A stretch of 64,000 bases of DNA from Bradyrhizobium sp. MOS003 (GTDB lineage Bacteria; Pseudomonadota; Alphaproteobacteria; Rhizobiales; Xanthobacteraceae), in the NCBI RefSeq assembly GCF_003020125.1, contig NZ_PYFW01000007.1, positions 124,001 through 188,000 of the forward strand, given 5' to 3'. Made by a program: the position numbers and the translations under genes. The notes beneath the pieces were generated by a model that was not told the DNA's origin, made no database searches, and saw only the letters and a program-made list of their open reading frames with translations. How positions within the stretch are numbered: the first letter of the stretch is position 1; every line of letters starts with the position of its first letter. Below are positions 7,649-15,809 of this stretch, piece by piece.

Positions 7649-8908
7649 ATGCCCGGGCGCCGCGCGTTCATCGCGGCGCTCCTGCTTCTGGTCGGTGCCG
7701 CGAGTGCGCAGGCAGGCTCCGAGCGCGCCACACGCAACTTCTCGCCCGGGGGCCTGACAAAAGTTTCCGATTACATCCGGAACGAGGTCGCCACCGGCAA
7801 GATCCCCGGCGCCATCCTGCTGCTCCAGCAGCACGGCAAGCCGGTCTATTACGAGACTTTCGGCGTCCGTGACGTCGCGACCGAAATCTCGATGAGCGCG
7901 GATACGATCTTCCGTCTCTACTCGATGTCGAAGCCGGTCACGTCAGTCATGGCGATGATGCTGATCGAGGAGGGCAAGCTTTCGCTCGATGATCCCGTCG
8001 CAAACTACATTCCGGCCTTTGCCGATATGAAGGTCGGCGTCGAGAAGAAGGCGGAGGACGGCAAGGTCTCGCTGGCACTGGAGCCGCCGGCGCAACCGGT
8101 CACGATCAAGGACCTGCTGCGCCACACCGCGGGGCTGCCTTATGGATCTTCTGGCGGCGGTGCGGTGCGCGAGCTGTATGCGGCCGCCAACCTCTTCAAT
8201 GGCGATGTTTCCAACACCGATTTCGTCGCGAAGCTCGCCACGCTGCCGCTCGCCGAGCAGCCGGGCACGCTGTGGGACTACGGCTTTGCCACCGATGTGC
8301 TCGGCCGCGTCGTCGAAATCATCTCGGGCAAGACGTTGCTGCAGTTCGAGAAGGAGCGGTTACTCGATCCGCTCGGCATGACGGAGACGGCATTCTTCGT
8401 CACTGCCCCCGCCAAATTCTCGCGCATTGCCGAACCGATGCCGAACGATCGCAACATCAATCCAACGACGCCGGTTCGCGACGTCAGGCGTCCGGCGATC
8501 TGGCAATCGGGCGGCGCTGGCATGGTCGGCACCGTCGGCGACTACGCCCGTTTTGCGCAGATGCTGCTGAACGGCGGGACCTATGACGGCCGGCGCTATC
8601 TCAAGGCAGAGACGATCGCGCTGATGGCGTCGGATCATGTCGGTCCCGAGACCAGGATCGCGCGTGACCACGGTTATTATCCGGGCGGCAGCTCCGGCTT
8701 CGGCCTCGGCTTCGCAGTGCGCACCTCGGTGCCGCCAGGCACGTCATGGCCGCTGGGCGAATATCGCTGGGACGGCGTCGGCGGCACCTTCTTCTTCATC
8801 GATCCCGAAGACGATCTGTTCGGAATCTTCATGGCGCAGACGCCCTCGCAGCGCGGCCGGATCCAGCTGGCGCTGAAGACGCTGATCTATCAGGCGATGG
8901 GGCGGTAG
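7649..8908 (+). CDS. Second exported serine hydrolase of the beta-lactamase family (tandem paralogue)
   Basis: A 419-residue protein with a signal peptide (MPGRRAFIAALLLL...AQAG) and the same motifs as its neighbour: YSMSKPVTSV (SxxK), LWDYGFATD (YGF in place of YGH) and GFGLGFAVR. Long shared stretches such as DMKVGVEKKAEDGKVSL versus NVKVGVEKKAEDGTKSL show a recent local duplication. The start at 7649 sits just after the previous stop; a start at 7628 overlapping the upstream gene is possible. The two are surely cotranscribed. The differing residue in the YxN position suggests different substrates. Confidence 0.9.
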   Translation: MPGRRAFIAALLLLVGAASAQAGSERATRNFSPGGLTKVSDYIRNEVATGKIPGAILLLQQHGKPVYYETFGVRDVATEISMSADTIFRLYSMSKPVTSVMAMMLIEEGKLSLDDPVANYIPAFADMKVGVEKKAEDGKVSLALEPPAQPVTIKDLLRHTAGLPYGSSGGGAVRELYAAANLFNGDVSNTDFVAKLATLPLAEQPGTLWDYGFATDVLGRVVEIISGKTLLQFEKERLLDPLGMTETAFFVTAPAKFSRIAEPMPNDRNINPTTPVRDVRRPAIWQSGGAGMVGTVGDYARFAQMLLNGGTYDGRRYLKAETIALMASDHVGPETRIARDHGYYPGGSSGFGLGFAVRTSVPPGTSWPLGEYRWDGVGGTFFFIDPEDDLFGIFMAQTPSQRGRIQLALKTLIYQAMGR

Positions 8909-8930
8909 GTCCTGCGCGGGCTGCGTGGCT

Positions 8931-9002
8931 CGGATGAGCGAGGCGACATCCGGGATCTCTGCGCGAGAAGTCCCGGGTATCGCTGCGCTCACCCGGGCTA
9001 CG
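8931..9002. repeat. Palindromic repeat, 'ccggatgagcg...cccgggctacg' type, copy 1
   Basis: Starts CGGATGAGCGAGGCGACATCCGGG and ends CGGGTATCGCTGCGCTCACCCGGGCTACG; the two halves form a long imperfect hairpin. A near-identical copy is at 24566-24642. It fills the gap between convergent genes and may double as a transcription stop. Confidence 0.75.
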
Positions 9003-9007
9003 AGACT

Positions 9008-10075
9008 TCACGCCCCGCGCACGATCTCGCGCACATACCCGATCGTCTCCTCGACCTGGGCCGCATTGACGTCGAGATGGGTGCAGGCGCGGATGCGGCC
9101 ATCCATCATCGCCAGCGTCACGCCGCGCTGGCGCAGTGCGGCAACCATCCTGTCGCCGGCAACGCCCGCACCGTCGGGCTTGAAGAACACCAGATTGGTC
9201 TCGGGCTCCTGCACCGCGATTCCTGCGATCTGCGACAGCCCACGGGCAAGCGCACGCGCATTGGCGTGGTCGTCGGCGAGGCGGTCGACATGATGGTCGA
9301 GCGCGTAGATGCAGGCGGCGGCGCAGATGCCGGCCTGCCGCATCGAGCCGCCGAGGCGCTGCTTCCATTGCCAGACCGCGTCGATGAAGGCGCGCGAGCC
9401 CGCGAGCACGCCGCCGATCGGTGCGCCCAATCCCTTCGAGAAATCGATCCAGGCCGAATCCCACCCCGCCGTCATGTCTCGCGGGGAGATGCCGCTGGCG
9501 ACGGTCGCGTTGAGCAGGCGCGCGCCGTCCATGTGGGTGACGAGGCCGTGTTGTTTCGCGATCGCGACGATCTCGTCGAGCGCGGTCTTCTTCCAGATCG
9601 TGCCGCCGCCGATATTGGCGGTCTGCTCGACGCTGACGACGGTCTGCGGCGGCTGGTAGCGGGTGCGCGGATGCAGGGCTTTCCGGAATGTCTCCGGCGT
9701 GAACTGGCCATCGGGGCCTTTGAGCTGCGTCACCTGGAAGCCGCCGATCGCGGCATGCGCGCCGCCTTCTCGGGCGATGATGTGCGCGGTCTCATGGGCG
9801 AGGATCTCGTCGCCGGGACGGCAATGCACCAGCGTCGCGGTGACGTTGCACATCGTGCCCGACGGCATGTAGACGGCGGCCTCCTTGCCGAGCAGCTCCG
9901 CGACGCGCTCGCACAGTGCGTTCACGGTCGGATCGTCGCCGACCTGCTCGTCACCGACCTCCGCCCGCGCCATCGCCTCGCGCATCGCAGCCGTCGGCTT
10001 GGTCTGCGTGTCCGAGAGCAAATTGATGCGCACCGGCGGCGCCTTGGGATCGATCGGGGGAGGGGTATAGAGCAT
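9008..10075 (-). CDS. Low-specificity L-threonine aldolase
   Basis: A 355-residue fold-type I PLP enzyme cleaving L-threonine/allo-threonine to glycine and acetaldehyde. Signatures are NLLSDTQTKPTAAMREAM at the N-terminus, EVGDEQVGDDPTV, the PLP-stacking AHETAHI, the pocket MDGARLLNA, and the Schiff-base lysine in DFSKGLGAPIGG. The length is normal. It is monocistronic between repeat copy 1 downstream and rpsD upstream (88-bp gap containing the rpsD terminator). Confidence 0.93.
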   Translation of the reverse strand: MLYTPPPIDPKAPPVRINLLSDTQTKPTAAMREAMARAEVGDEQVGDDPTVNALCERVAELLGKEAAVYMPSGTMCNVTATLVHCRPGDEILAHETAHIIAREGGAHAAIGGFQVTQLKGPDGQFTPETFRKALHPRTRYQPPQTVVSVEQTANIGGGTIWKKTALDEIVAIAKQHGLVTHMDGARLLNATVASGISPRDMTAGWDSAWIDFSKGLGAPIGGVLAGSRAFIDAVWQWKQRLGGSMRQAGICAAACIYALDHHVDRLADDHANARALARGLSQIAGIAVQEPETNLVFFKPDGAGVAGDRMVAALRQRGVTLAMMDGRIRACTHLDVNAAQVEETIGYVREIVRGA

Positions 10076-10122
10076 GCAACGGCTCCTAAGACATTGCGGC
10101 CACTGAAGTGTGGCTCTTAAGC

Positions 10123-10150
10123 AAAAAGGCCCCGGCGAACCGGGGCCTTT
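10123..10150 (-). terminator. Rho-independent terminator of rpsD
   Basis: On the minus strand a perfect GGCCCCGG-ttcg-CCGGGGCC stem with a stable tetraloop is followed by five T residues, 13 bases after the rpsD stop. Confidence 0.93.
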
Positions 10151-10163
10151 CGATATTCAGATC

Positions 10164-10781
10164 TTAGCGCGAATAGAATTCGACGACCAGATGGGGCTCC
10201 ATCTGCACCGGGAACGGCACGTCGGAGAGGCCGGGGATGCGAATGTATTTCGCGGTCATCTTGCCATGGTCGACTTCGAGATAGTCGGGGGTGTCACGCT
10301 CGGGAAGCTGGCTGGCTTCGAGCACGTGGGCGAGCTGCCTGGAGGCTTCCTTGACCTCGATCACGTCGCCGACCTTGAGCTGGTAGCTCGAGATGTTGAC
10401 CTTGCGGCCGTTCACCTTGATGTGGCCGTGGTTGATGAACTGGCGGGCGGCGAAGATCGTCGAGACGAACTTGGCGCGGTACACGACCGCGTCGAGACGA
10501 CGCTCCAGCAGGCCGATCAGGTTCTCGCCAGTGTCACCCTTGAGGCGGCTCGCCTCGACATAGATGCCGTGGAACTGACGCTCGGAGATGTTGGCGTAGT
10601 AGCCCTTCAGCTTCTGCTTGGCGCGCAGCTGCACGCCGAAGTCCGAGAGCTTGCCCTTGCGGCGCTGGCCGTGCTGGCCGGGGCCGTACTCGCGGCGATT
10701 CACGGGGCTCTTCGGGCGGCCCCAGATGTTCTGGCCCATACGGCGATCGAGTTTGTACTTCGCCTCACTGCGCTTAGTCAT
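10164..10781 (-). CDS. rpsD: 30S ribosomal protein S4
   Basis: A 205-residue primary 16S rRNA-binding protein. The N-terminal domain begins TKRSEAKYKLDRRMGQNIWGRPKSP and the S4 RNA-binding domain is visible as RLDAVVYRAKFVSTIFAARQFINHGHIKVNGRKVNISSY. Length and sequence are standard for alphaproteobacteria. As usual in this group it is monocistronic, away from the main r-protein operons, with a strong terminator at 10123-10150. The 197-bp leader contains two mutually exclusive hairpins (10889-10922), of interest because S4 regulates its own synthesis in other bacteria. Confidence 0.98.
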   Translation of the reverse strand: MTKRSEAKYKLDRRMGQNIWGRPKSPVNRREYGPGQHGQRRKGKLSDFGVQLRAKQKLKGYYANISERQFHGIYVEASRLKGDTGENLIGLLERRLDAVVYRAKFVSTIFAARQFINHGHIKVNGRKVNISSYQLKVGDVIEVKEASRQLAHVLEASQLPERDTPDYLEVDHGKMTAKYIRIPGLSDVPFPVQMEPHLVVEFYSR

Positions 10782-10888
10782 CGCGTCCTCTTCAGGTACA
10801 TGGTTTGAGGAAACGCGCCCTCCTGGGTGACGGGCTAGCCCGGCACTGACAGGTCCGATCCCAAAGCTTAAGGGAGTGGACCACGGGT

Positions 10889-10922
10889 CGCGAAACGCTT
10901 CGCGGGCCGAAATCGGCCCGCG
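10889..10922 (-). other. Overlapping hairpins upstream of rpsD
   Basis: CGCGAA-acgc-TTCGCG (10889-10904) and CGCGGGCCGA-aa-TCGGCCCGCG (10901-10922) share the bases 10901-10904 and cannot form together. They may be the terminator of the acyltransferase gene ending at 10979, with poor T tract, or part of the rpsD leader. Confidence 0.45.
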
Positions 10923-10978
10923 AGCAGGCGGCTTTTAGGGGAGTTTGGGCCAGTCTGTCAATGCAAATGGGCCCGGAA

Positions 10979-11746
10979 TCATGTCCCGACCACTCTTATC
11001 GGCTTCGCGCCGGCCGCGCGCAATTCGGCAGCGATTTCAGTGTTCAGGACTTGTTCCAGCCGGGTCAGGACCCGGGCGATCGGCGCCGCATCGGTAACGC
11101 GGTGGTCCCAGCGGATCACGACATGGATGGTCTGATTTGGCTCGACCAGACCGTAGCTGACGATGAACGGGCCGGGCGTAATGGGATGAAGCTCGCCGCC
11201 GCCATAGGCGGCCACCGAGCTCACCGCAAAGCTGCCGAACCAATTGCCACGCTGGCGGCCGAAATTCAGGCCAATCGCCCAGGACAGCCGCCTCAGCGGC
11301 AGTGGCAGGCGAGTTGCCCGCATGATCTTGCGGAACATCGGGACGTCTGCGATCGGAGCTGTCTTGCCGCGCCGGATCTCGGCGTCGACCGCGGCCAGCG
11401 CCATGGCCTCGGGGGCCGCGATTCGCTGCGGCATCACGCATTCCTCGCCGTCCTCGACCCGGGCGATCGCCACCGACGCCACGCTGTGCGACAATTCGTA
11501 GAACGTCGGCCAGGGCCATTTGGCGTAGACCGTGCGCAAGATCGGCTCGTCTTTCGCGACCAGGGCGAATGCCTTGACGAAGGTCGCAGCCCAGCCCGCT
11601 GGTGCGGCGGCGCTGGCGCGTGCCTCGAGCAGGGGGCGGATATTGAGCGAACGGGAGAGCGAGACGAACGGCACGTCCATCGACGCGCGCATGAGGTCGC
11701 AAATCAGGCGGCGCGGCAGCGAAATAGGCTTTGGCGTCCCGCGCAT
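10979..11746 (-). CDS. Stand-alone 2-oxoacid dehydrogenase acyltransferase (catalytic) domain protein
   Basis: A 255-residue protein resembling only the CAT-like catalytic domain of dihydrolipoamide acyltransferases. The N-terminal RGTPKPISLPRRLICDLMRASMDVP and the C-terminal VVIRWDHRVTDAAPIARVL segment correspond to the E2 core; the latter carries H-x3-D followed by Ala where E2 enzymes have DG. Lipoyl and peripheral-subunit-binding domains are absent, and no E1/E3 genes are nearby, so it is not a pyruvate-dehydrogenase component. Acyl transfer to another acceptor is possible but unproven. The start at 11746 is chosen over 11821, which would run through the cupin terminator. Confidence 0.75.
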   Translation of the reverse strand: MRGTPKPISLPRRLICDLMRASMDVPFVSLSRSLNIRPLLEARASAAAPAGWAATFVKAFALVAKDEPILRTVYAKWPWPTFYELSHSVASVAIARVEDGEECVMPQRIAAPEAMALAAVDAEIRRGKTAPIADVPMFRKIMRATRLPLPLRRLSWAIGLNFGRQRGNWFGSFAVSSVAAYGGGELHPITPGPFIVSYGLVEPNQTIHVVIRWDHRVTDAAPIARVLTRLEQVLNTEIAAELRAAGAKPIRVVGT

Positions 11747-11768
11747 TGGTCTTTCTGTTCCTAGAGAT

Positions 11769-11804
11769 GAAAAAATGTACAGCGAGCGGGTTCCCGCTCG
11801 CTGT
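11769..11804 (-). terminator. Rho-independent terminator of the cupin gene
   Basis: A 26-base perfect palindrome (11779-11804, arms of 12, two-base loop) is followed on the minus strand by ACATTTTTT. A second hairpin, TGAACGGT-tcg-ACCGTTCA (11834-11852), overlaps the cupin stop codon just upstream. Confidence 0.88.
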
Positions 11805-11849
11805 CCCTTAGCACGAACCAACCCGCCAGGGGTTGAACGGTTCGACCGT

Positions 11850-12233
11850 TCAGGGAACCGGCGACGCCAGCGGCTTGGTTTTGTCGACGACGTAAACTCC
11901 CAGCACTTTCATAGCCTTGTCGCCATGGGCCTTGGCGTCGTGCACGACGCCTGCCGGGATCTGGTAGGAATCACCGGCCTTCAGGGTTTTCTCCGGCTGA
12001 CCGTCGATCAGGAGATTGAGTTCGCCTTCGAGCACGTAGCCGGTTTCGATTCCCGGATGGGTATGGCGTCCGGCCGAGCCTCCCGCCGGAACTTCGGCGA
12101 TGGCGGTGATGGTGTTGTAGCCGTCCGGAAATTCGACCTTCTGGAGCGGGGTGCGCTTAATTCCGGGCTGCTGGGCGAAAGCCGCAAAGGCGAGGCCGGT
12201 GAAAGCAAGAGCGAGCAAAGTCTTTTTGAGCAT
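11850..12233 (-). CDS. Exported single-domain cupin protein
   Basis: A 127-residue protein with a clear signal peptide (MLKKTLLALAFTGLAFAAFAQ, cleavage after about residue 20). The cupin motif 1 is GRHTHPGIETGYVLEGE and motif 2 is YQIPAGVVHDAKAHG, giving the metal-binding His/His/Glu and His set. Periplasmic cupins of this type have varied or unknown roles. It is followed by a strong terminator (11769-11804), so it is an independent unit. The ATG follows GGGAGGAAACA. Confidence 0.87.
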   Translation of the reverse strand: MLKKTLLALAFTGLAFAAFAQQPGIKRTPLQKVEFPDGYNTITAIAEVPAGGSAGRHTHPGIETGYVLEGELNLLIDGQPEKTLKAGDSYQIPAGVVHDAKAHGDKAMKVLGVYVVDKTKPLASPVP

Positions 12234-12296
12234 TGTTTCCTCCCTGGGACCGACCCTAGCAGGGCCGCAGTTCCCGGCAAGGTGGCATCGGTCTAC

Positions 12297-13070
12297 TCAG
12301 CGCCGGATGCCCTCGAATGCCGCCATGATGCCGCGCTGGAACAGCGACCAGTCGAAGCCGAGGGCGATGGCGCGGTAGCCGCGATCGACCAAGGCGTTGG
12401 CCTGGTCGGCGGTGCGGGCCACGCCGCCGATCGGCACGCCGCTTCTGAGGATGCCGGCCTCGGCGCGGGCGACCAGCTCCAGCAATTCCGGATCGTCCAT
12501 CTGACCGCGCTTGTTGATGGACGTCGCGAGATCGCCGGGCCCGATCACCGCGACGTCGATGCCCGGTGTCGCCATGATCTCGTCGATGCGGTTGACGGCA
12601 TCGACATGCTCGATGGTGATCATGCAGATCATTTCGTCATCGGCGCTCGCCATGTAGTCCGGCATCGACTGACCCCAGCGGAACGGGGCGTGGAACGGAC
12701 CCCAGAGCCGGTCGCCGCGCGGCGGATAGCGCACGCTGCGGACCGCCTTCTCGGCATCGGCGCGGTTCGTGATCATCGGAAAGTTGATGCCGAAGGCACC
12801 GATGTCCATCGGCGCTTTTGCAAGCCACGGCTCGTTCGCCGCGATCCGCACCAAGGGCGTGCACGGCGTGCCTGTGGTCGCGGCGATCATCGCGTGTGCT
12901 TCAGTGAGGCCGATCGGTCCATGCTCGAGATCGACGATGATCCAGTCGAGCGAGCGCGCCATGATCTGAACCGTCTGCACGCTCGGGATGGTCGCAATCG
13001 CGCCGAAGGCGGGGCGCCCCTCGCGCCACAATTGGCGGAGGCGGTTGAGCGGCGGGGTCTGGACCGACAT
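12297..13070 (-). CDS. HpcH/HpaI aldolase/citrate lyase family protein
   Basis: A 257-residue class II aldolase-like protein. Family features are the opening RLRQLWREGRPAFGAIATIPS, the DWIIVDLEHGPIGL strand, ARIAANEPWLAKAPMDIGAFGINFPM-type central segments, the MITIEHVDAVNRIDEI metal-ligand region with Glu, and VAVIGPGDLATSI. Members cleave 2-keto-3-deoxy sugar acids or 4-hydroxy-2-oxo acids; the substrate cannot be read here. The ATG at 13070 gives the normal N-terminus; a frame extending to 13154 would overlap murI and adds an arginine-rich leader. Confidence 0.88.
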   Translation of the reverse strand: MSVQTPPLNRLRQLWREGRPAFGAIATIPSVQTVQIMARSLDWIIVDLEHGPIGLTEAHAMIAATTGTPCTPLVRIAANEPWLAKAPMDIGAFGINFPMITNRADAEKAVRSVRYPPRGDRLWGPFHAPFRWGQSMPDYMASADDEMICMITIEHVDAVNRIDEIMATPGIDVAVIGPGDLATSINKRGQMDDPELLELVARAEAGILRSGVPIGGVARTADQANALVDRGYRAIALGFDWSLFQRGIMAAFEGIRR

Positions 13071-13131
13071 GGAAAGGCCTGCGGTGAGGTGGCGACGGCA
13101 AAACCTAGCAGCGCGACGCCGAGGCGCAAAG

Positions 13132-13923
13132 TCAGGCCAGGGCGCGGCCGCCAAAGAACGGCGTCAGCGTGGCCGAGAGGCCGTGCACGCGGTTCGAGGT
13201 GAAGATCATCTCGGCGCCGGACTGTGCGATGCCGTCGGTCGGCGGGCCGAGCAGATCCGAGACGCGGCGGGCGATCGCAGGCGCCGGGTCGATCCAGTCG
13301 ACCGGCCAGGGCGCCAGCCGCTTCAGCCGGTCGAGCAGCAGCGGATAATGTGTGCAGGCGAGCACCACCGTATCGGTACGCGAGGTCGCGTCTTCGCCGA
13401 CGAAGCAGGGGGTGAGTTCGGCCAGAATGTCGCCGTCGCTGACGGAAGCACCGCTGAGCTCGGCTTCAGCCAGCGACGCGAGCTCGGGCGAGCCGACCAG
13501 CGTCACCTCGCACCCTTGTGCGAAATCGCGGATCAGGGCCTTGGTATATTCGCGCTTCACCGTGCCCTTGGTGCCGAGCACGGAGACGCGGCGGGTCCTC
13601 GATTGCGCGCAGGCCGGCTTGATCGCCGGCACGGTGCCTACGAAGGGCACGGAATAAGCGGCCCGCAAGTGAGACAGCACCAGGGTAGACGCGGTGTTGC
13701 AGGCGATGACGACGATATCAGGGTCATGCGTGCCGATCAGTTCACCCATCAGCGGCACGACGCGGGCGATGATCTCGTCCTCGCTGTGATGGCCGTAGGG
13801 GAAGAAGGCGTCGTCGGCGACGTAGGCAAAATGGGCGTCCGGACGCGCCGCCACAACTTCGCGGAGCACCGTGAGCCCGCCAAGGCCGGAATCGAACACC
13901 AGGATCGTTGGAGAATTGGTCAC
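13132..13923 (-). CDS. murI: Glutamate racemase
   Basis: A 263-residue cofactor-independent racemase making D-glutamate for peptidoglycan. The FDSGLGGLTVLRE N-terminus is diagnostic. The catalytic pair is Cys75 (VVIACNTAST) and Cys190 (LACTHYPLL). Length is normal. It is likely the first gene of a two-gene unit with the aldolase (61-bp gap), though the products are not obviously related. The ATG follows a GGTAATGACGTGACC leader with a weak ribosome site. Confidence 0.96.
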   Translation of the reverse strand: MTNSPTILVFDSGLGGLTVLREVVAARPDAHFAYVADDAFFPYGHHSEDEIIARVVPLMGELIGTHDPDIVVIACNTASTLVLSHLRAAYSVPFVGTVPAIKPACAQSRTRRVSVLGTKGTVKREYTKALIRDFAQGCEVTLVGSPELASLAEAELSGASVSDGDILAELTPCFVGEDATSRTDTVVLACTHYPLLLDRLKRLAPWPVDWIDPAPAIARRVSDLLGPPTDGIAQSGAEMIFTSNRVHGLSATLTPFFGGRALA

Positions 13924-14097
13924 GTCATTACCCTAGCCCGTCATGGTTACCATTCGGTTTTTAGGGCGATTTTGCGGCGGGACTGCTTGGGAGAGGCTAG
14001 ACGCGCTGCCTCAGGCACTGGAGCGAGATGCACCTCTGGCAATGGCGGGCCATATGCGTCATCACGAGGTGCCCAACTTACCGCTGCAGGAGGCCTC

Positions 14098-14739
14098 ATG
14101 ATCACCGTCCATCATCTCGGCAAGTCTCAGTCCGAGCGCATTGTCTGGTTGTGCGAGGAACTGGGGCTTCCCTACGAGCTGAAGCGCTACGCACGTGATC
14201 CCGTCACCATGTTGGCACCGCCCGAGTACAAGGCGCTGCACCCAAGCGGGGCGGCGCCCGTCGTGACCGACGGCGATCTCGTGCTCGCGGAGTCCGGCGC
14301 CATTGTCGACTACATCGTCGCAAAGTACGGCAACGGCCGCCTGGTGCTCGGCTCCGACGATCCCGCCTTCGCGCAGTTCCTGTACTGGCTTCACTTCGCC
14401 AATGGCACGTTGCAACCCGGCATGGGGCGGATGATGATTCTAAATCGGCTTGAGCTTGCAAAGGACAATCCGACCCTGCTTGCCATGAAGGGACGGCTCG
14501 ACCGCTCCTACGATCTCCTCGATGCGCGCCTTCGCGACGCCGAATATCTGGCAGGCAAGGCCTTCACCACCGCCGACATCATGATGGGCTTTTCGCTGAC
14601 GACGATGCGCTATTTCCAGCCCTATGATCTCGCGCGCTGCCCGAACGTGGTCAAATATCTCGGCCGCGTCAGTGCCCGCCCGGCCTACCGGCGCGCGATG
14701 GAGAAGGGCGATCCCGGCATGGCGCTGCTGCTCGACTGA
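14098..14739 (+). CDS. Glutathione S-transferase family protein
   Basis: A 213-residue two-domain GST: a thioredoxin-like N-terminal domain (MITVHHLGKSQSERIVWLCEELGLPYEL, then APVVTDGDLVLAESGAIVDYI with the glutathione-binding ES pair) and a helical C-terminal domain (FTTADIMMGF). The catalytic region has SQSER rather than Tyr at the usual site, as in bacterial Ser/Cys-type GSTs. The ATG at 14098 is preceded by GCAGGAGG, a strong ribosome site, so longer upstream frames are rejected. It stands alone, convergent with the gene ending at 14750. Confidence 0.92.
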   Translation: MITVHHLGKSQSERIVWLCEELGLPYELKRYARDPVTMLAPPEYKALHPSGAAPVVTDGDLVLAESGAIVDYIVAKYGNGRLVLGSDDPAFAQFLYWLHFANGTLQPGMGRMMILNRLELAKDNPTLLAMKGRLDRSYDLLDARLRDAEYLAGKAFTTADIMMGFSLTTMRYFQPYDLARCPNVVKYLGRVSARPAYRRAMEKGDPGMALLLD

Positions 14740-14749
14740 GCGGCGGCAA

Positions 14750-15556
14750 TCACGCGATCCTGTTCGTCGTGGCCGCCCGCTCCGTCGCCAGCTGCTTCTG
14801 CAAGCGATCGATGTTCTGCAGCAGGCGCTGGCTGGTCAGCACCAGGAAATAGTAGCCGAACTGCGGATCCTGGAAGTAGATCTCAAGCAGCCGGTCATAG
14901 GTGATCGTCAGCACCTGGCCGTCTTCGATGCATTCGATCGTGCCGGTGCGGCGGTTGTCCGGCGTGAGGAAGCCGAGCTCACCCATCAGCGCGCCGGGCC
15001 CGATCTCGACGTTGATCTCCTTGACCAGGAACTTGCCGGTCACCGTGAGGAGCATTTCCTTGGCCGAATCGCCCAGCTTGAACAGCGTGTCGCCGCGGCG
15101 ATATTTGCGTTCGGTCATGAATGGCTTGAGCCATTCGATCGACATGTCGCCTTCGGCGGCATGCCGTGCCTTCTTGACGAGCTTGAGCATCTGCCGCAGG
15201 CGCAGCGCGTTGATCGGAAGCAGGAGCAGATAAAGCAGGAACGTCGCGACGTTGGCGGAGAGCGCGCCGAAAACGGCGAAGAACCCGCAGCCGATCATGT
15301 TTGCGACGCGCAGGGGCACCATTGTCCGCATCAGGAGGGTCGCGACGAAGAAGCCGGCGCCGACCGCGGCGAACAGATTGGCCAGCGTGATATTGTGGAC
15401 GAAGATCTCCAACATCCGGTTGAAGATCGCGTCATAGGTGACGTCGTTCGGATCCAGGCCCATCTGGACCAGGATCTTCGCGATCCTGAGGTTGTCCGTT
15501 GCCGCATCGAGAATGCGGTCGAGGATCGAGGATATGTCTGCGCTGCCGGACGGCAT
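14750..15556 (-). CDS. Membrane protein with C-terminal cyclic nucleotide-binding domain
   Basis: A 268-residue protein: an N-terminal region (1-55), three or so membrane segments (about 55-125: LANLFAAVGAGFFVATLL, ANMIGCGFFAVFGALSA, ATFLLYLLLLPINAL) and a C-terminal CRP-type cyclic nucleotide-binding domain (about 135-255) containing KYRRGDTLFKLGDSAKEMLL and GALMGELGFLTPDNRRTGTI. The layout, membrane bundle then cNMP domain without a DNA-binding helix, recalls Popeye-type proteins. It could sense cAMP at the membrane. The start at 15556 (MPSGSADISS) follows AGTACC with a poor ribosome site but gives a sensible N-terminus. Confidence 0.82.
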   Translation of the reverse strand: MPSGSADISSILDRILDAATDNLRIAKILVQMGLDPNDVTYDAIFNRMLEIFVHNITLANLFAAVGAGFFVATLLMRTMVPLRVANMIGCGFFAVFGALSANVATFLLYLLLLPINALRLRQMLKLVKKARHAAEGDMSIEWLKPFMTERKYRRGDTLFKLGDSAKEMLLTVTGKFLVKEINVEIGPGALMGELGFLTPDNRRTGTIECIEDGQVLTITYDRLLEIYFQDPQFGYYFLVLTSQRLLQNIDRLQKQLATERAATTNRIA

Positions 15557-15809
15557 GGTACTAACCCCGCGTAAGGCTTTCAGTCCTGGTCGGTATGCTC
15601 GACACGTATAGCCGAAAATGAATGACGGCCGCCTGAAATGAAGCCTTTGGCGGTCACGCCGCAAGAGGCAAATTTTAGCCTGATCGGGCGTTTCGGCAAT
15701 TGCCCGTTGGTTGTGCCTCTGGCCGCGACGCGGCCGTGATTCGGAGGCGAGCTTCGGCGTCGCGGAGAGGGCGGACGCCCCGGGGCGGGCGCGTCGGACG
15801 ATCTTCGCG

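Noticed and set aside
5992..7737. A 581-codon frame antisense to the first serine hydrolase
   Set aside because: Shadow frame; the plus-strand gene has a signal peptide and SxxK motif.
12988..14739. Long N-terminal extension of the GST frame, antisense to murI
   Set aside because: The GST start at 14098 has a strong ribosome site and the canonical N-terminus; the extension is a shadow of murI.
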